NCBI GenBank assembly: GCA_015178975.1
Contig: WHVD01000013.1
Coordinates: forward strand, 124,001 to 188,000
Direction: 5' to 3'
Length of the DNA stretch: 64,000 bases
Source of the DNA: Hysterangium stoloniferum
Taxonomy: Eukaryota > Basidiomycota > Agaricomycetes > Hysterangiales > Hysterangiaceae
Shown piece by piece: positions 21,227 to 33,900 of this stretch; within the stretch, counting starts at the first letter, position 1, and each line of letters starts with the position of its first letter. Both the position numbers and the translations under genes were made by a program. The notes beneath the pieces are model-generated. The model saw nothing but the letters and a program-made list of their open reading frames with translations, had not been told where the DNA came from and searched no databases.

Positions 21227-21822
21227 GTTGCATCATCATCTACTGCATTACAGCATCCTGTTGCAGTGGGCAGGAGAGCAGTGAAAGACTTACAGTGGAT
21301 AATTTAGTCTCAACTATTTATCCAAACATACATGATCCTGAGGTTCTTACAGATGGTTTTTCTTGGAACAGGCCATTCTCTGTCCTCAAAATTCAGATGT
21401 ATATCAAACCATTGATGTGCTCTTTGAAAAATTTCCAGAGATTGGGCAAACCTACTACAGTGCAGACAGTGTCAAAGATGGAGGCAATGAGACATTATAT
21501 CCTCCTGAGTACTTAAACTCAATCAACTTTGGAGGGTGCCATTTGAACTGCATTGTCAGCAGTTTCCAGTCTGGCTGCATTTTCTATGACTATCAATAAG
21601 TCACAGGGTCAATGGATTGGATCTGCATACTCCTGTGTTCTCACATGGACAGTTTAATATTGGTGTTTCAACAGGGACAAATTGGAGAAGAATGAAAATC
21701 TTACTCCATGATACTAATACAGTATGACTGCAAATGTAGTGTTTAAGGATGTTATTATTGATCCACAAGTAAAGTATTCAGCAAGGTTCCAAAAGGAGAC
21801 AGACTTATGTTTTTTAGGTTCA
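21227..21822 (+). pseudogene. Helitron Pif1-type helicase remnant 2
   Basis: In shifting frames it reads STIYPN, FFLEQAILCPQNSDV, FPEIGQTYYSADSV, NETLYPPEYLNSINF, then a domain-VI-like TINKSQGQ and TPVFSHGQFNIGVS, then NWRRMKILL. These blocks in this order are characteristic of the C-terminal third of the Rep-helicase of fungal Helitrons. Several frameshifts and stops make it a pseudogene. The Rep domain and the upstream helicase motifs are absent. Confidence 0.8.
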
Positions 21823-21892
21823 GTGAATTTACAAATGTAAATAATGTATATAATTCTGAATAATGTAAACTTTAATCACTTTAAAATAAGTC

Positions 21893-22060
21893 TCTAAATG
21901 AGAATAAATGGGAAGCTGGAATGCACAGAAGCCCTCAATATGACATGGTCATAGAAGGTAATACAAATGTTATGTGATCAAGTATTTGAAAATGCTATTC
22001 CAAGACAGATATGGCTGCTGATGTAGTTTAAAGACATTATTATTGATCCACCAGGTTGCA
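21893..22060 (+). pseudogene. Helitron tail remnant 3
   Basis: GAGAATAAATGGGAAGCTGG... and the following CTATTCCAAGACAGATATGGCTGCTGATGTAG-type stretch repeat the sequence at about 20015-20215 and partly that at 21690-21760. It is a third decayed copy of the same helicase tail. Confidence 0.55.
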
Positions 22061-23054
22061 AAGCGACCAAGTAAAGTTGTGGGTGGTAGCATGGGGGCTT
22101 GTGCCCCACAGGTTACAGCCTTGTGTTGATTGTGTAAGGGACATTTTTTGTTCATATTACTAAGCTACTGTAACCATACTACATAGTATAGTAAAACCAA
22201 AAGAGTGCAGCAAGACCGTGAGCATCCTCAACGGCTTGCAACACAATACCATAAATTCTAACACCCTAATACGGAAATACACTGAAGTTCTAGATCTGTT
22301 CTCATACACACTTCTCATAATGCACGATCTTACGGTGGGGGCATAATGTATGGCATCTCAGGCTGTCAAACCATTATTTAAATTTAGATGGCGACAATCC
22401 ACGGCTAATTTCGCATCTGACGTACGTACATGGACACGTAATCGTGGAAATCTGTGTCAAAACACGCATGGCGGACGCCTCTCTGGCAAAGATGACAACA
22501 AATCTGTCTATATAGCAATAGATACAATGGCCACGGAATACAGGGATTCCCATGACACTCACACAAGTTCTTCACGTATCTGCAACTCACCCGAAGTCAC
22601 TAACCACGCTACAGAAGTGATGGCGTGACTCTCTAGGCCGTTTAAGCCGACACGAAAAGGCGGTTGATAGTCGTATATATGATGGGAGGACGTGACATGT
22701 AAGGGACCGCCTGTTGTGAAACTGATATCGAGTCCGATGAATGAGAAACCCAATTGATGACGGGACCGAAGACGAAGGGATATTGCCTACAAAAGTACAA
22801 AGTGAACCGAGGCATGGTTCGTGAAAAAAAAAACATGGAGACAGTGATGAGAAAATATATGAACACAGTAAAATGGGACGGATGCTAGGAAACATGATGG
22901 TCCATAAGAGACGTGAAATTCTGCGCAGTAAGTAGCATTGATCGATATATATCAATGCAAAGAATTACGGAAATAATGGCATGGAGAACATGCTTAAAAG
23001 AAACGCGGTTCCGCAAACAGAATACGGAATACATAGTACCGCCATCATCCATTA
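22061..23054. other. Transition from repeat island to gene block
   Basis: There is no supportable gene. A GC-rich hairpin (GGGGC-TTGT-GCCCC, about 22095-22110) follows the last Helitron tail and could be a decayed Helitron 3' hairpin, but no clear CTRR end follows. From about 22,350 the base composition becomes like that of the genes on the right. Confidence 0.4.
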
Positions 23055-25288
23055 TTATGATCCCTTTGCAACAAATCCAAGGGCATCGACCCTTGAACAT
23101 GCAGTCGTAGGGGTCGGCGGGGCACCGATGATAAGACTTCGCCGCCGCCCCTCCTTCTTAAAGGTCGATACACGGGGCGTCAATAGCATTGGGTGTGAAG
23201 CACCCGATATGTTTGACATAAGCGTCATGGTAGATGGCGTGGATATCGACTCGTCAGGGGGGAAAACGAACAAAGTCTGCGATGGCGTAGGGGCAAGCGC
23301 AATACTTGAGGAGGCGGAAGATCGTCTGCTCGATGGGGTAGACGGGATGAGGAGCGGCGTAGGCGCCAGCCTTGGCCGTCTTTTTGGGTTTGAATTTAAT
23401 GTGAGTTCCGGCTCAGGCAACTTTGCGCGCACTGGAGAAGGCGGTAAGGGAGGTAGTAGAGGTGGGGGACGCCGCTTTTGGAATTTGCTAGGCGGTGCTG
23501 ACAACGTAAATGTCTGCTTGAAGGCCGGGGCCGACGGTGGCGGAGGTAAAGCGCCAAACGAGGTTTTCGTATGTCGAGCCGATGGCGGGGGCAGAAATCC
23601 AAAGGAGCGTTTAGATGCAGGTGCTGAAGGTGGTGGTCGCGCCGTTGAGGGAATTAAATTAGGTCCTGGGCGCGAAACAGCTCGGGCTTCTTCCTCAGTT
23701 AATTCCGTGCTAGGAGTTCCAGAATTACTCTCAGGGAGCATATCCGGCGTATAATCCAGGCTATCCTCATCCTCCTCCAAAAGGTCCTCACTGAGGACAC
23801 TGCGACTAGTGAAATTGCTCGCAACCGAGCCGGCACGGCTGCGTTCACCCTGACCAAAGCGGCTCTTCCAGGCGGCACCCATACCAATACCTGAGCCAAC
23901 TGAACCATTTAATGATATAATAGAGTGCTGTGAGCCCTTTCGGGCCACGATACGTTGTTCCATCTCCAAGTCTAGTGCTCGAGCCTCACGCATGAGCTCG
24001 AGACTTTCTTGCTCGTCCGTCTCAGGAGATGACTCTTCGAGCTCCTGCCTCATACGACCCCATTCGGCTTCTTCTGAGGCTAATTGTGAAGACCGGTCAG
24101 ATGGCGTTGGGGACCCATTACTAGTTGTCAACGATCGCTCATATTCCAAGAGCTGATACATGAGCCTGATGACCCGTGAGAATAATTCTCAATGACAATG
24201 ACAGTACTTACGACATATTAGGGCCGACCCATTTGCTCTTCTCTTTGACAAATGCATATGATGCTGCACGTGATATTAGCACATAGAGTAGACTCAAGCG
24301 CCGGGATAACTTCTCACCGTGCATACCGCCATTTCTCAACGCCAATACTTCAGGAGGCACCAGTGGTGAATCTGAATGTGCAGCACGCATCACCAGCGCT
24401 ATGACCATAGTTGCCGATCTCGAAACGCCGCATTGACAACTAATAAGAAAAAAGTGTCAGAAATAAATAGCACAATGGGGTGCACATAGACGCTAACTGA
24501 ATTAGGATGCCGTCTCCCCGATTGAGCGACTCGTCTACAAAAGCCATACCGTCGACGAAACCTTTGGTGACTAAGTCAGCCTGGCCATGGGACCAGGGTA
24601 GCCTGAGATAGTGTAATGCTGGCCGTCCGCTAGGCCCGTGCGGCGGGATATATGTCGGATCAATTTGCTCACCGAATTTGAGAGCAAGGTTTGGTGTTGA
24701 AATTGTCTGCCGTAAGGGGATCTCAGGAGCAGAGGTATAGGGTAGGGCCACTTCCTTTGCCACGTTAAGGATACTTCTTATACCCCTCTCTATTAAACAC
24801 TTCCAGTCGCGAGCATTGTCTTCCGAGCCTATCCAAATGCCGGGGAGTATTTGGACAGGGCCATCGATGTACGGTGCAGACGGAGAGCCTTCTTCGTCTC
24901 TACGATGGGCGAGTGTGGACGACGCATTCGGTAGGGAGACGACAGAAAGTCGGCGACGCGAAGCAGCCGCGGAAGGGGGTGCAGCGACGGATGGAGCAAT
25001 GGAAATAGGCGATTCTGGAAGGTTGAGAGAGGTAGATGAAGCATTAGAATGAGCGGAGAGGTTGAGAGAAAGTTTCTTCTGGTTCCGCAAAGACTTCGGT
25101 TTCGGAGGAAGAATTGAATCTGACTCTGAATGGTCTGAAAGGGCGGATATCGGGGTTTCCTCGAAAACAAGGGTGATTGCCTTATGGTCTGAGTGCTCGA
25201 TGCGGAGTGGAGTTGGGAGACTTCGCAGTTTGAGGTTCTTGTGAGCGACTGGTTGCTGCAGGGGAGGTGGACGGTGAGCTGCAGGCAT
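23055..25288 (-). CDS. Dual-specificity protein phosphatase
   Basis: Three exons (25288-24498, 24439-24212, 24165-23055) join in frame to 709 aa. Residues 1-140 are Ser/Pro-rich and probably disordered. The phosphatase domain starts at ILPGIWIGSEDNARD and carries the active site HCQCGVSRSATM, split by intron 1 inside the His codon; Cys265 and Arg271 are the catalytic pair of HCxxGxxRS. The domain continues to the LMYQLLEYE helix, after which a 360-residue low-complexity Ser/Pro tail follows. Enzymes of this class remove phosphate from Tyr and Thr, often of MAP kinases (Msg5-like). The long N- and C-terminal tails suggest a regulatory MAPK phosphatase, but the substrate is inferred. It is the first host gene next to the repeat island. 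Confidence 0.88.
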
Positions 25289-26124
25289 AGTACACGACCG
25301 GCGTGGTTAATGAAGAAAATAACCCCCTTTTTTTGACAGAAGAAAAGAAATAAAAAAAGGCAAAGGCCAGGAAAAGGGGGAAGTGGTGGAAGAGTAAGAG
25401 GGAAGATGAATAGACGCTCGTGAAGTGGTTCAAGTTAGGTGTGTGGTATATTTGTTTTCTTGTTCCCAGGAAATCGTTTTCCCGGGAAACTACCGATTGC
25501 GACATCGAATGGCAGGCAGTGGGAACTCCTGTCTGTCCTATTGTCACCATTACATTACTGTCAATCTCAACACTGCCGACGCTGACAGCACTCAAATGTC
25601 ATGAAATAGCGGCGGACGTATCCCTGTGTAAAACAGGATAAAGGTTCAATCATCGACTTGGAATCGCACGACTGGCATCAATGGCTTTGCTTTTCACAAC
25701 AGCATCTGTCATCTACCACAATGCACCTTGTGGCAAAGTGCGTGCCTTTTTCAAGACCCTAGGCAGGGCATTGCAATGTGATTGTCAGGGTAACAACTGG
25801 CTTAAGGGCTAGGCTCGAGCCAAGTCACCAGACACGGTGGCATAAACTCAAATCCGATTTATCCTGTCAAGCAACACTTCGAATCGTATCACTACCAGAG
25901 ACAATTGCCAATAGTCCGCAATAGTTTGATCATGGGATTGATAACAACAAGTTTGTGAGAAAGTGAAAACAGGTGTAGTGAGATATCATATAGTAGCAAA
26001 GGAAATCGCAGCTAATCCGTCATTAGGTGGAATTGCAGTCAACAAATTACTCAAAATGTTTTGGTTGTGGTTTTCATTATCTGGGTCGTACGCTTTGCAA
26101 TTTGAAATTGCTGTCTTGTGTCCG
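25289..26124. other. Intergenic region, no gene seen
   Basis: This is the upstream region of the phosphatase gene and the 3' side of the coiled-coil gene. A purine-rich stretch (25330-25420, pyrimidine-rich on the phosphatase strand) fits a fungal promoter/leader. No other feature was seen. Confidence 0.5.
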
Positions 26125-29100
26125 TCATGGCCCAGAGCTTGCAACTTCCGATAATTGAGTTTTGAGATGCTCGACTTCGTCCCTCAGCCTGACAGATACG
26201 GGCAGTCAGACACGTTAAATCAAGTAAAACTTAATAAAAAGATCCCGAAGGAGTCCCGAGATAATAAAGATATCCTATCCCGAGACAAGCTGACAATATT
26301 AAAGTTCGAATGCGGACGTACTGCTTCAGTTCATCTTCATTCTCCTCCGTTGCCTGCTCTGCAAAGCTAATCTCCATCTCAAGCCGGTCGGCGAGCGCAC
26401 GGTTGTCTGCTGCTAACGCTGTCGCTGCTTCAAGTTTCTCAGACAACGCTTGGACCGTTTGTTTATGAGCTGTTTCCAATTCATACACCTTAAGGTTGTG
26501 TGCCTCATGCATTTGTTGCAGTTCCTCTTTAGTAACGCCATTGGCATTACCATTTGCATCTTTACGCGGCGTTGCTGGTGCGGCAGTGGGTTGTGCCTCG
26601 GCTGCAGCTTTCAACGTTGCCAACTCTACCGCAAGCTCTGAAATGCGCGACGCTAGTTCATCGCGCTCCAGCTTAAAAGTAGCCACCTCTTCATCATGCG
26701 CGGCACGTAACCCCGTGACTTCCGCAGCGCGACCCTTCGCAGCCTCCTCCAACTCAACCTGGTGATTAGCCGAAATCTGTTCGAATGATTCCTTGGACGC
26801 CTTAAATGCTTCAGTAATGTTGAGCAAGTCGTCTTTAGAATTTGAGAGTTCCGTAGTTAGTCGAATAACTTCTTCACTTTGATCTTCAGTGACTTTTACC
26901 GCCGCAAATTCGGCATCCTTCTGCTCAATTTGCGTCCGAAGTGTGCCTTCTAGAGCAAGCGCCGCCTCCAAACCCGCTTTGGCCTTTGCAAGGTCATCCT
27001 GTGTGGCCTTCAAATCGAGATTTAAGGTAGAAATACGTTTTTCCAGAGAGTTGACCTTGTCTGCAAGAATCTCCTCATGGGATGCCCGTGCGTCATCCAG
27101 CGAAGTCTGATGAGCCTGTCGGAGTTGCTCGATTGTCAACTGCGATTCAGCACGTAAACTCTGCAGCTCTAAGGAATGTTCGTCGCCAGCTTCAGCCTGA
27201 CAGTCTTCGTCAGCGATAGGGACTTTATGAATATGTATATGTAGCAAAGCATACCTTGGCTTTGTTGAAAGCTTGGTCCAAAAGATCCGTATGTTCGGCC
27301 TTAACTTCGTCCAACTTCTTCGCATATTGGCCTTCTTGACTCTACAAGCAGGGAATATTGATAACAGTTCCTCCGTGGAATAAATAAAAAATCAAACCTC
27401 AAGCTCAAGCCTGACGCGCTCCAACTCCGCAGTAATAGACTCATTAGCTTTCTCGTGAAGCTGCTGTATTTCGGCCAACTTTTGCGTATGCTCTTCTTCT
27501 TTAGCTGCTAAGGCTGCCTGTGAAGCTGCCTGGTTCTCCAATGCCGTGGCCAGCCGTGTCTCCAATTCCTTCAGTTTTGCCGATACTGCAGAATGTTCCG
27601 CCTCCTTCGTTTCTGATGTCTGCGTCATGGTGGCATTGGCGGCATTGACAACTTCCAAGTCCTTTTCAAGTGCTTTCAATTGAGCCAAAGCCTTCTCCTG
27701 ATCATCCGTTGCCGTCTCCAGAGTTTCTCGCAACTCTAGAACCTCTATCTCGCTTTCCGAGAGCCGAGCTTCTATATCTTCCTTCTCGCACTTCAGCTGC
27801 TCGAGTTCAGCGGTCAAATGTTCAGCTTTCTGGGCTTGGGCTTCAAGTGTCGCAATGCGCTCCACGGCCTCCGCTTGAGCCTTGCCTTGAGCTTCTGCTA
27901 GTACATCAGACTCGGCCTTGGTGGCTTCAAGGTCGGCATGTGCCGCTCGAAGTGCTTCCAGTTGGACTCCCGCCTCCTGCAGCGCCTTTTCGTGTGACGA
28001 TTCAGACGCAGTCTTGGCTTCTTTTGCAGCGACCAATTCGGCATCAACGGCCTTCATTTGCTCTTGAAGAGTTGAAACGAGCTCGATTTGTGTAGCAGCG
28101 GCTTCTTGTGCCGTTTTTAGCTAGTTGCGACGATGACAGTTAAAATAACGTGGAGAAGTTGAACAAAACACGTACCTCATCCTTCACTTGAAGTAATTGG
28201 GATTGGTTTACCTCCTTTTCTCTCTCGTGAGTCTCTAGCCCTTGTTGTGCTGTCTTAAGGTCTGTCTCAAGAGCTTCTTTTGAAACATTGAGCACTTCGA
28301 GCTCCCGTTGCTTCTCATCACGCTCTGCCTCAACGGAAACCAACGTAGCCTTTGTAGATTCGATTTGGGCTTCCAATTGCTTCACTTTTTCAAGATTCGA
28401 TTCCAAAGATGATATTGCCTCCTTGTACTGTATATCATATGTATAATTAGTTTAAGTGTGAATAATAGTTAATACGCATACCTTAGATTCCAATTCCTGA
28501 ACAACGTTGCTCTCTTCTTTGACTCCTTGCATAGAAGATATGGAGGATGCGCCAGCCATTCTAAGTGGCCGCATGCCGGAAGTAGTAGAAGTTGGCGTCC
28601 TCACGCCAGACAAACTAGCACGTGGGGCAGGTCTTTTAGGGAGAACGCCATCAGAAACCGATGCTCGCGGCTTCGCTGCACCGGGGCCCACGGAGGAACG
28701 GAGGGATTCCCCACTTACAGGTGGAGATATGGCAGAAGCACGCGTTGTACCGGTAGTCGGGGCCGTCTTACCAGTGCTGGTGACGGATGGAGGACGCGAC
28801 GTAGTGGAAGAAGATAATGGCTTCGATGCTGCAGCAGGCGCAATAGACGCCCTTCGTGCGGGTGCGGAGGTGGTTGCTGAAGGGGCAGACTTTGTCATGC
28901 TTGTACTTGACGTCGAGGGGGTCTTCTTGACAGCAGTAGCTGAAACGGGCGCTTTACTGGTAGATGACGACAATGAAGAAGTCGGTTTAGGTGCGGGAGG
29001 CTTAGCCGATGATGTAGAAGAACTGAAGGCCTAAAGAAACAGAAGAATGAGCCGATAAAAAATGACAGGTATACTAAAATATATCACTTTTCTCAGAGTA

Positions 29101-29495
29101 GATGTGGCACCTCCAGGCTTTACGGTAGATGCAGCAGTCCCAGCTGCTTTAGTGGTTATGGGTTTAGTAACTGTACTTTTCGTCGCAGAACCTTCAGTCT
29201 TCTTTGACATATCTTTGTCCACCGTCTTGTCCTTGGTATCTGGCTCTGCAACAATCACAGGCCCTTTCAGAATATCCTTAGGAGCCACGGCAGTGTCGAT
29301 ACTCGTGTTGTGTCCGTTGGCCGTAGTATCGTTACTTGGGTCGTCCAGTTCCTGAAGAGTGACTTTGTTGGAAACTTCAGGTTGACCGGTTGTAGTAAGA
29401 ATAGCAACCTTATTATCCTCAGTAACTGTAGGCGGCACGTCCCCCATCGTAGAGGATTCGGCCATGCTGGTGGAACGAGGCAAGAAGGTCGGCAA
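26125..29495 (-). CDS. Long coiled-coil protein with basic Ser/Thr/Pro-rich N-terminus
   Basis: Seven exons (29495-29088, 29030-28482, 28427-28176, 28120-27398, 27341-27255, 27196-26322, 26188-26125) join in frame to 985 aa. The first donor is a GTGATA. A second Met (residue 11, 29465) is an alternative start. Residues up to about 300 are Ser/Thr/Ala/Pro-rich and basic; the rest is almost continuous heptad-type Glu/Ala/Leu/Lys coiled coil, ending LKTQLSEVASSGP. No motor, CAP-Gly or membrane segment is visible. The layout resembles cytoskeletal or tethering scaffolds, but no specific family can be assigned. The tail exon is only 64 nt. Confidence 0.8.
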
Positions 29496-29719
29496 AGGGA
29501 TGTGATGTTGGTTCCAGCGCCTCGTGGATCAGCACAAACATGCCACTTCAGGTCATATATTACAGCTAAACATGACCAAACTACAATTACACTCCCTTAC
29601 AAAAAATATATCAATGTGGTCACATAGACCTCTTTGGTATGATGAAAAACCCGAAGAACAACTAAATATCTAATTCGCTAAAAATTTACAATCCCAGCCA
29701 TTAAGAAAACCTCAATTAG

Positions 29720-30813
29720 TTAAATTGCATAAAGATTGAGGCCGTCCAGGCATGGTTCCTTGAGTGTTTTGTGGTTGTATGAAAGAATGGCAACCTGACC
29801 GCCGCGTTGTGAATATTAATTTATCAGCAGCAGAGAAAGAAACAGACGTACACCAGCTGCTGCCACGTTGAAATGGGAGCCTATTGGTTTGTTTAGTCGG
29901 AAGACACATTCAACAAATGGACAAACGTGCCTAGTATCACGGGAGCCTCTAGCCATCTTGCGATAAGAACCCGCGTAAAATGGCTATGGCCCACGATAAG
30001 TACGTCCCTTGCACCGATGCCCTCCTCATAGAACTTCCGATGAATTTCCTGGACCTGGTGAATATCAGATACAATATAAATCAATAAACCGATTTCTGAT
30101 TTTCTATAATGAAGATGTCCTGACGACCTTTGTTATGATTGAATCAACACGCTTGGTGATGTCATCGGGACTTTCACCTCCAGGACACCTATATACTCTG
30201 TGAAGGAAACAGCCACGATATTGGTTGAGCAACTTGCCCGTCACGAAATATCTCCCATTCCGGTCTATCATTATGGATATCTGAAGAAGTGACGCCTTCG
30301 TACTCGCCATAATCCCACTCCTTCACGTCTTCAGTGATTGTATGTGGTGGCAGACATTTCAGATGATCGAACAGAAGGTGAAAAGTTTCAAGCGCTCTCT
30401 GTCGAGGAGATACATACACGAGTGCGAGATTTTTGGGATCAATTAGTTCTAAATCAGCCGGTTGAGCTTGAGATTATAGATGAAAGATGAATAGAACAAT
30501 TACGCACTGCTTTCGCTGGTGACCCTTATAGCACGACTTCGGATTATCTCCTTCCCGTGGGGTGTTAAAGGAATATCAGTACGACCAGTCTGCTCATAGT
30601 TGAGTCACTCAAATTTGCATACAAGAAGAGCCTTACATGTCTTCCTGTTAATTACAATGAGTTTCAGACTCTTCCTGAGATCATTTTGAATAGGTTTACC
30701 ATTAAGACTCCACTCGGTTTCCCCTGTTTGAACAGGCTTTAGTTCAGTTCTAATCTCTCAGTTCAATACGAACCGTGACGGATGGCAAAAAGACGGGGTA
30801 TTGGTCGCGACAT
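29720..30813 (-). CDS. SHB17: SHB17-like histidine phosphatase (sedoheptulose-1,7-bisphosphatase type)
   Basis: Nine exons give 217 aa: 30813-30774, 30723-30700, 30644-30637, 30589-30508, 30448-30238, 30188-30128, 30054-29931, 29880-29852, 29794-29720. The phosphoglycerate-mutase fold is marked by the catalytic RHGETEW (His13), by YVSPRQRALETF and EWDYGEYEG, and by the second catalytic His in VGHSHFTR. CPGGES and the end VAILSYNHKTLKEP match the SHB17 group, which feeds the riboneogenic branch of the pentose phosphate pathway in yeast. Exon 2 is 24 nt and exon 3 only 8 nt. Introns 30189-30237 and 29881-29930 start with GC (GCAAGT, GCACGT). It is divergent to VPS18, with 146 bp between start codons. 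Confidence 0.85.
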
Positions 30814-30959
30814 GGTTCTTATACGCTACTGAGATGGTGGGTGGGAATTATACGGAATGTGTTTTGAAGGAAGCATTTTGTATTCAGCCACCAAATGATT
30901 AGAAGGCCAAATTCGGAAGTCCGAAGAGTTGACCCTGCCGAGAACTTTCTCCCATATCA
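30814..30959. promoter_or_regulatory. Shared divergent promoter, SHB17-like / VPS18
   Basis: Only 146 bp separate the two start codons, so both 5' leaders and core promoters must lie here. I see no clear TATA box. Confidence 0.6.
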
Positions 30960-33900
30960 ATGTTCGACGAATGTAAGCCACTGTATCCCTTTTTATTGAC
31001 TACTTGCTCTGACGTACTTTAGTTGTTGAGCACTCTGGTGCTTCTCCAGACCATCATGCTAGCTCGTCGCTACCACAGATAGCCTATCAAGGATTTGAGC
31101 CGTCGCCTTATGATGAGCACGACAGTCGAGGTGACTTTGGAGTGGGCGATGTAATGACACCAGTAAATATATACATTAATCATAATATTGTTACATGTTA
31201 TAATGTCTTAATTTTATCTAGTTGGAGACGGGTTACTTTCCGGGCGGCGCAGGCGACAATGCTTCTATATTTGAGCTGGGTCGAGTCCAATATGCCATCC
31301 CAGCACCCCTCGTCTCGCTAGCTGTATCTTCTGACATGGTCGCCATGGGTCTCTCAAATAACACTATTATTTTGATTGAACTCGCACATCCAGATCAGGT
31401 TATCAAGGTCCCGATTACTCGCAAACCATCTGAGATGACCATTTACAAAGTCTTCCTCGATCCATCTGGTCGCCACCTTCTCGTCACCTCGCAGCAAGGG
31501 GAGAACTACTATTTATACAAAGGATGGAAGAAACCCAAAGCCCTGCGTAGCTTTAAAATGGTTATTGAAAGCGTAGCGTGGAATAGGCCTGCGCTTCTAT
31601 CCGCGACAACATCGACTTCCACAAAAGAGATTCTGTTGGGAGGACGGAATGGCACCATTTATGAAGCCTGCTTGGATGCTGAAGATGATTTTTTTAAATC
31701 TCAAGAGAGATATCTCCAGTCTGTCTTCACTCTGCAGGAACGCCAGCCCATAACAGGCATCGACTTCGTACATTTCCCTCCTTCTGATTTCAAAAAGGGT
31801 CTCGTTGTAGTAACGACGGCATCCAGAATATACCAATTCGTTGGTAACATTGACAGACGGACAGACGATGCAGGAAAAGTGTTTAACACATTGTTTGCTG
31901 CATACCAAGACACCGCTCCAAGTAGGTTCATTTACTTATCTCTTCAGACACGCCTAAGCGATCCCCAGAGTTTCTGGAGCTACCAGGAGAAACTAGACAC
32001 TCGGAGCTACACCTGTTTACCCCGCAAGCCGACCGTCCTCAAACATTACCAAAGTCTATGGCCTGGTTAACAGGTTAGTCCAGATTTAGTTGCCCAAGAG
32101 TTATATGTAATCTCTATTATAGCGCCTGGAATCTACCACGGCAGTTTGAAGTTCACTTCTGCTTCACCCACAGACGGATTGATTGACGCATCACAGCTTC
32201 TGCCATATCCGCAGCTGCAGGATGCGGCGCAGGCCGAGATACCGCTATCTATTGGTCTTACAGAGTTTCACTTCATTCTTTTATACCGGGACAAAGTTGT
32301 GGCCGTGTGCAATCTTGACGACAGAATAGCATATGAAGAATTACTACCTCTTGTAAGTTTTCGTTATGCTCATGGTGTCATATATTCATCGTCTGGCATA
32401 GAAACCGAACGAGGAAGTTCGAGGTATCACGGTGGACAACGTGCGCAAGACATATTGGGTGTACACCGATTCGTCTTTGTTCGAGCTTGTGGTCTCGAAT
32501 GAAGACCGGGACGTGTGGAAAGTTTATCTTGAAAAGGGCATGCCTGATATAGCCTTACAGTATGCAAAGGTAATTATAATTACTAAGTTTTATTTAGACA
32601 GTCTGTTCTAAATTATGAGAACATGTTGTAGACCCCGATTCAAAGAGACCACGTTCTTGCGCGTCAAGCGGACGCCCATTTTGATGCCGGTCGATATATT
32701 CAGTCCGCTCAATGTTACGCACAATCATCGAAAAGCTTCGAAGAAGTTACTCTGAGATTCATTGATGTTGGAGAGCGGGACGCGCTGCGGTATTACTTGA
32801 TATCTCGTCTGGAGCGGACAAGAAAGACGGTAAGTCTGATTCTCAACCTGGCTATCTTATCCTAATAGTATATGCACAGGATCTTACACAACGCACAATG
32901 CTTGCTACATGGCTGGTTGAATTTTACCTGAGCAAATGTAACCAATTGGATGACCTTGTCGCATCCGAGTCGGTCTCGCATGATGTGGAAAATCTTCAGG
33001 CTGAACGCAATCTACTTGAAGATGAACTGCGACAGTTTTTCGAAACTTATAAGGTATGCAAAACGTCTGAAAATAACTTGACTGGGGCATTAATGCGAGA
33101 AAAATAGGCTAACCTTGAACGGATGACCGTGTACGATCTGATATTGAGTCATGGTCGCACCGACATGTATTTGCACTATGCAACTGTCGTTGGCGATTTT
33201 GAGCGAGTCATCGAACACTGGGTAATGGAAGAAGAGTGGCTAAAAGCTATCGATATTCTAAATCGACAGGTGCGCGCATTAGATTCTTAATTCATGACAG
33301 CATTATTCATGGGAGCCTAAGAATAATTTGGAGCTCTATTATCGCTTTGGTCCCGTCTTGATCCGACACGCTCCCAAAGAGACTGTCGATTCATGGCTTC
33401 GTCAACCTTCTCTTGATCCAATACGGCTCGTGCCATCACTCTTGCAACTTCAGCATCTTCCACGAGATCCTATATCCCCTAATCATGCTGTCCGATATCT
33501 CAACCATGCCATATTTGAATCACACTCCATGTCTCCAACGATTCACAACTTGCTCATCACTTTCTATGCCTCTTCATCAGCTCCCGAGGACGATGGCCCG
33601 CTTTTACGTTTCTTATCTAGCGCGCCTGAAGATCCCCTATCTGGCAGGCCATATTACGACCTGGATTATGCACTACGTCTATGCAAACAGAGTGGACGGA
33701 CACAGCCATGTGTACACATCTATTCTAAAATGGGCATGTTCGAGAATAGCGTTGATTTGGCCTTGTTGAAAGGCGATCTCGAACTGGCTAAGATCAATGC
33801 AGACAAGCCAGACGACGACCGACCATTGAAGAAGAAACTTTGGCTTAAAATTGCGAAGTATGTCGTTCAAGATAAGCAAGACTTAAAAACGTGTGTTATC

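Noticed and set aside
22095-22110. GC hairpin as a Helitron 3' end
   Set aside because: Stem has only five pairs and no CTRR follows at the expected distance, so I did not call a terminus.
22587-22955. 122-codon minus-strand ORF left of the phosphatase gene
   Set aside because: No family sequence and no codon pattern, in the transition zone. I could not support it.
25640-26100. Possible tRNA or small RNA gene in the intergenic region
   Set aside because: No B-box-like GGTTCRANNCC with a matching A box and no cloverleaf; the same search by eye failed elsewhere in the window.
28507-29034. 175-codon plus-strand ORF over the coiled-coil gene
   Set aside because: It is the reverse reading of the Ser/Thr/Pro-rich second exon, whose frame and splice joins are well supported.
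31922-31968. 26-nt intron in VPS18 ending at CAG 31947
   Set aside because: Too short to splice. The 47-nt intron ending at CCCCAG (31968) keeps the frame and gives the better family sequence APKFLELPGE.
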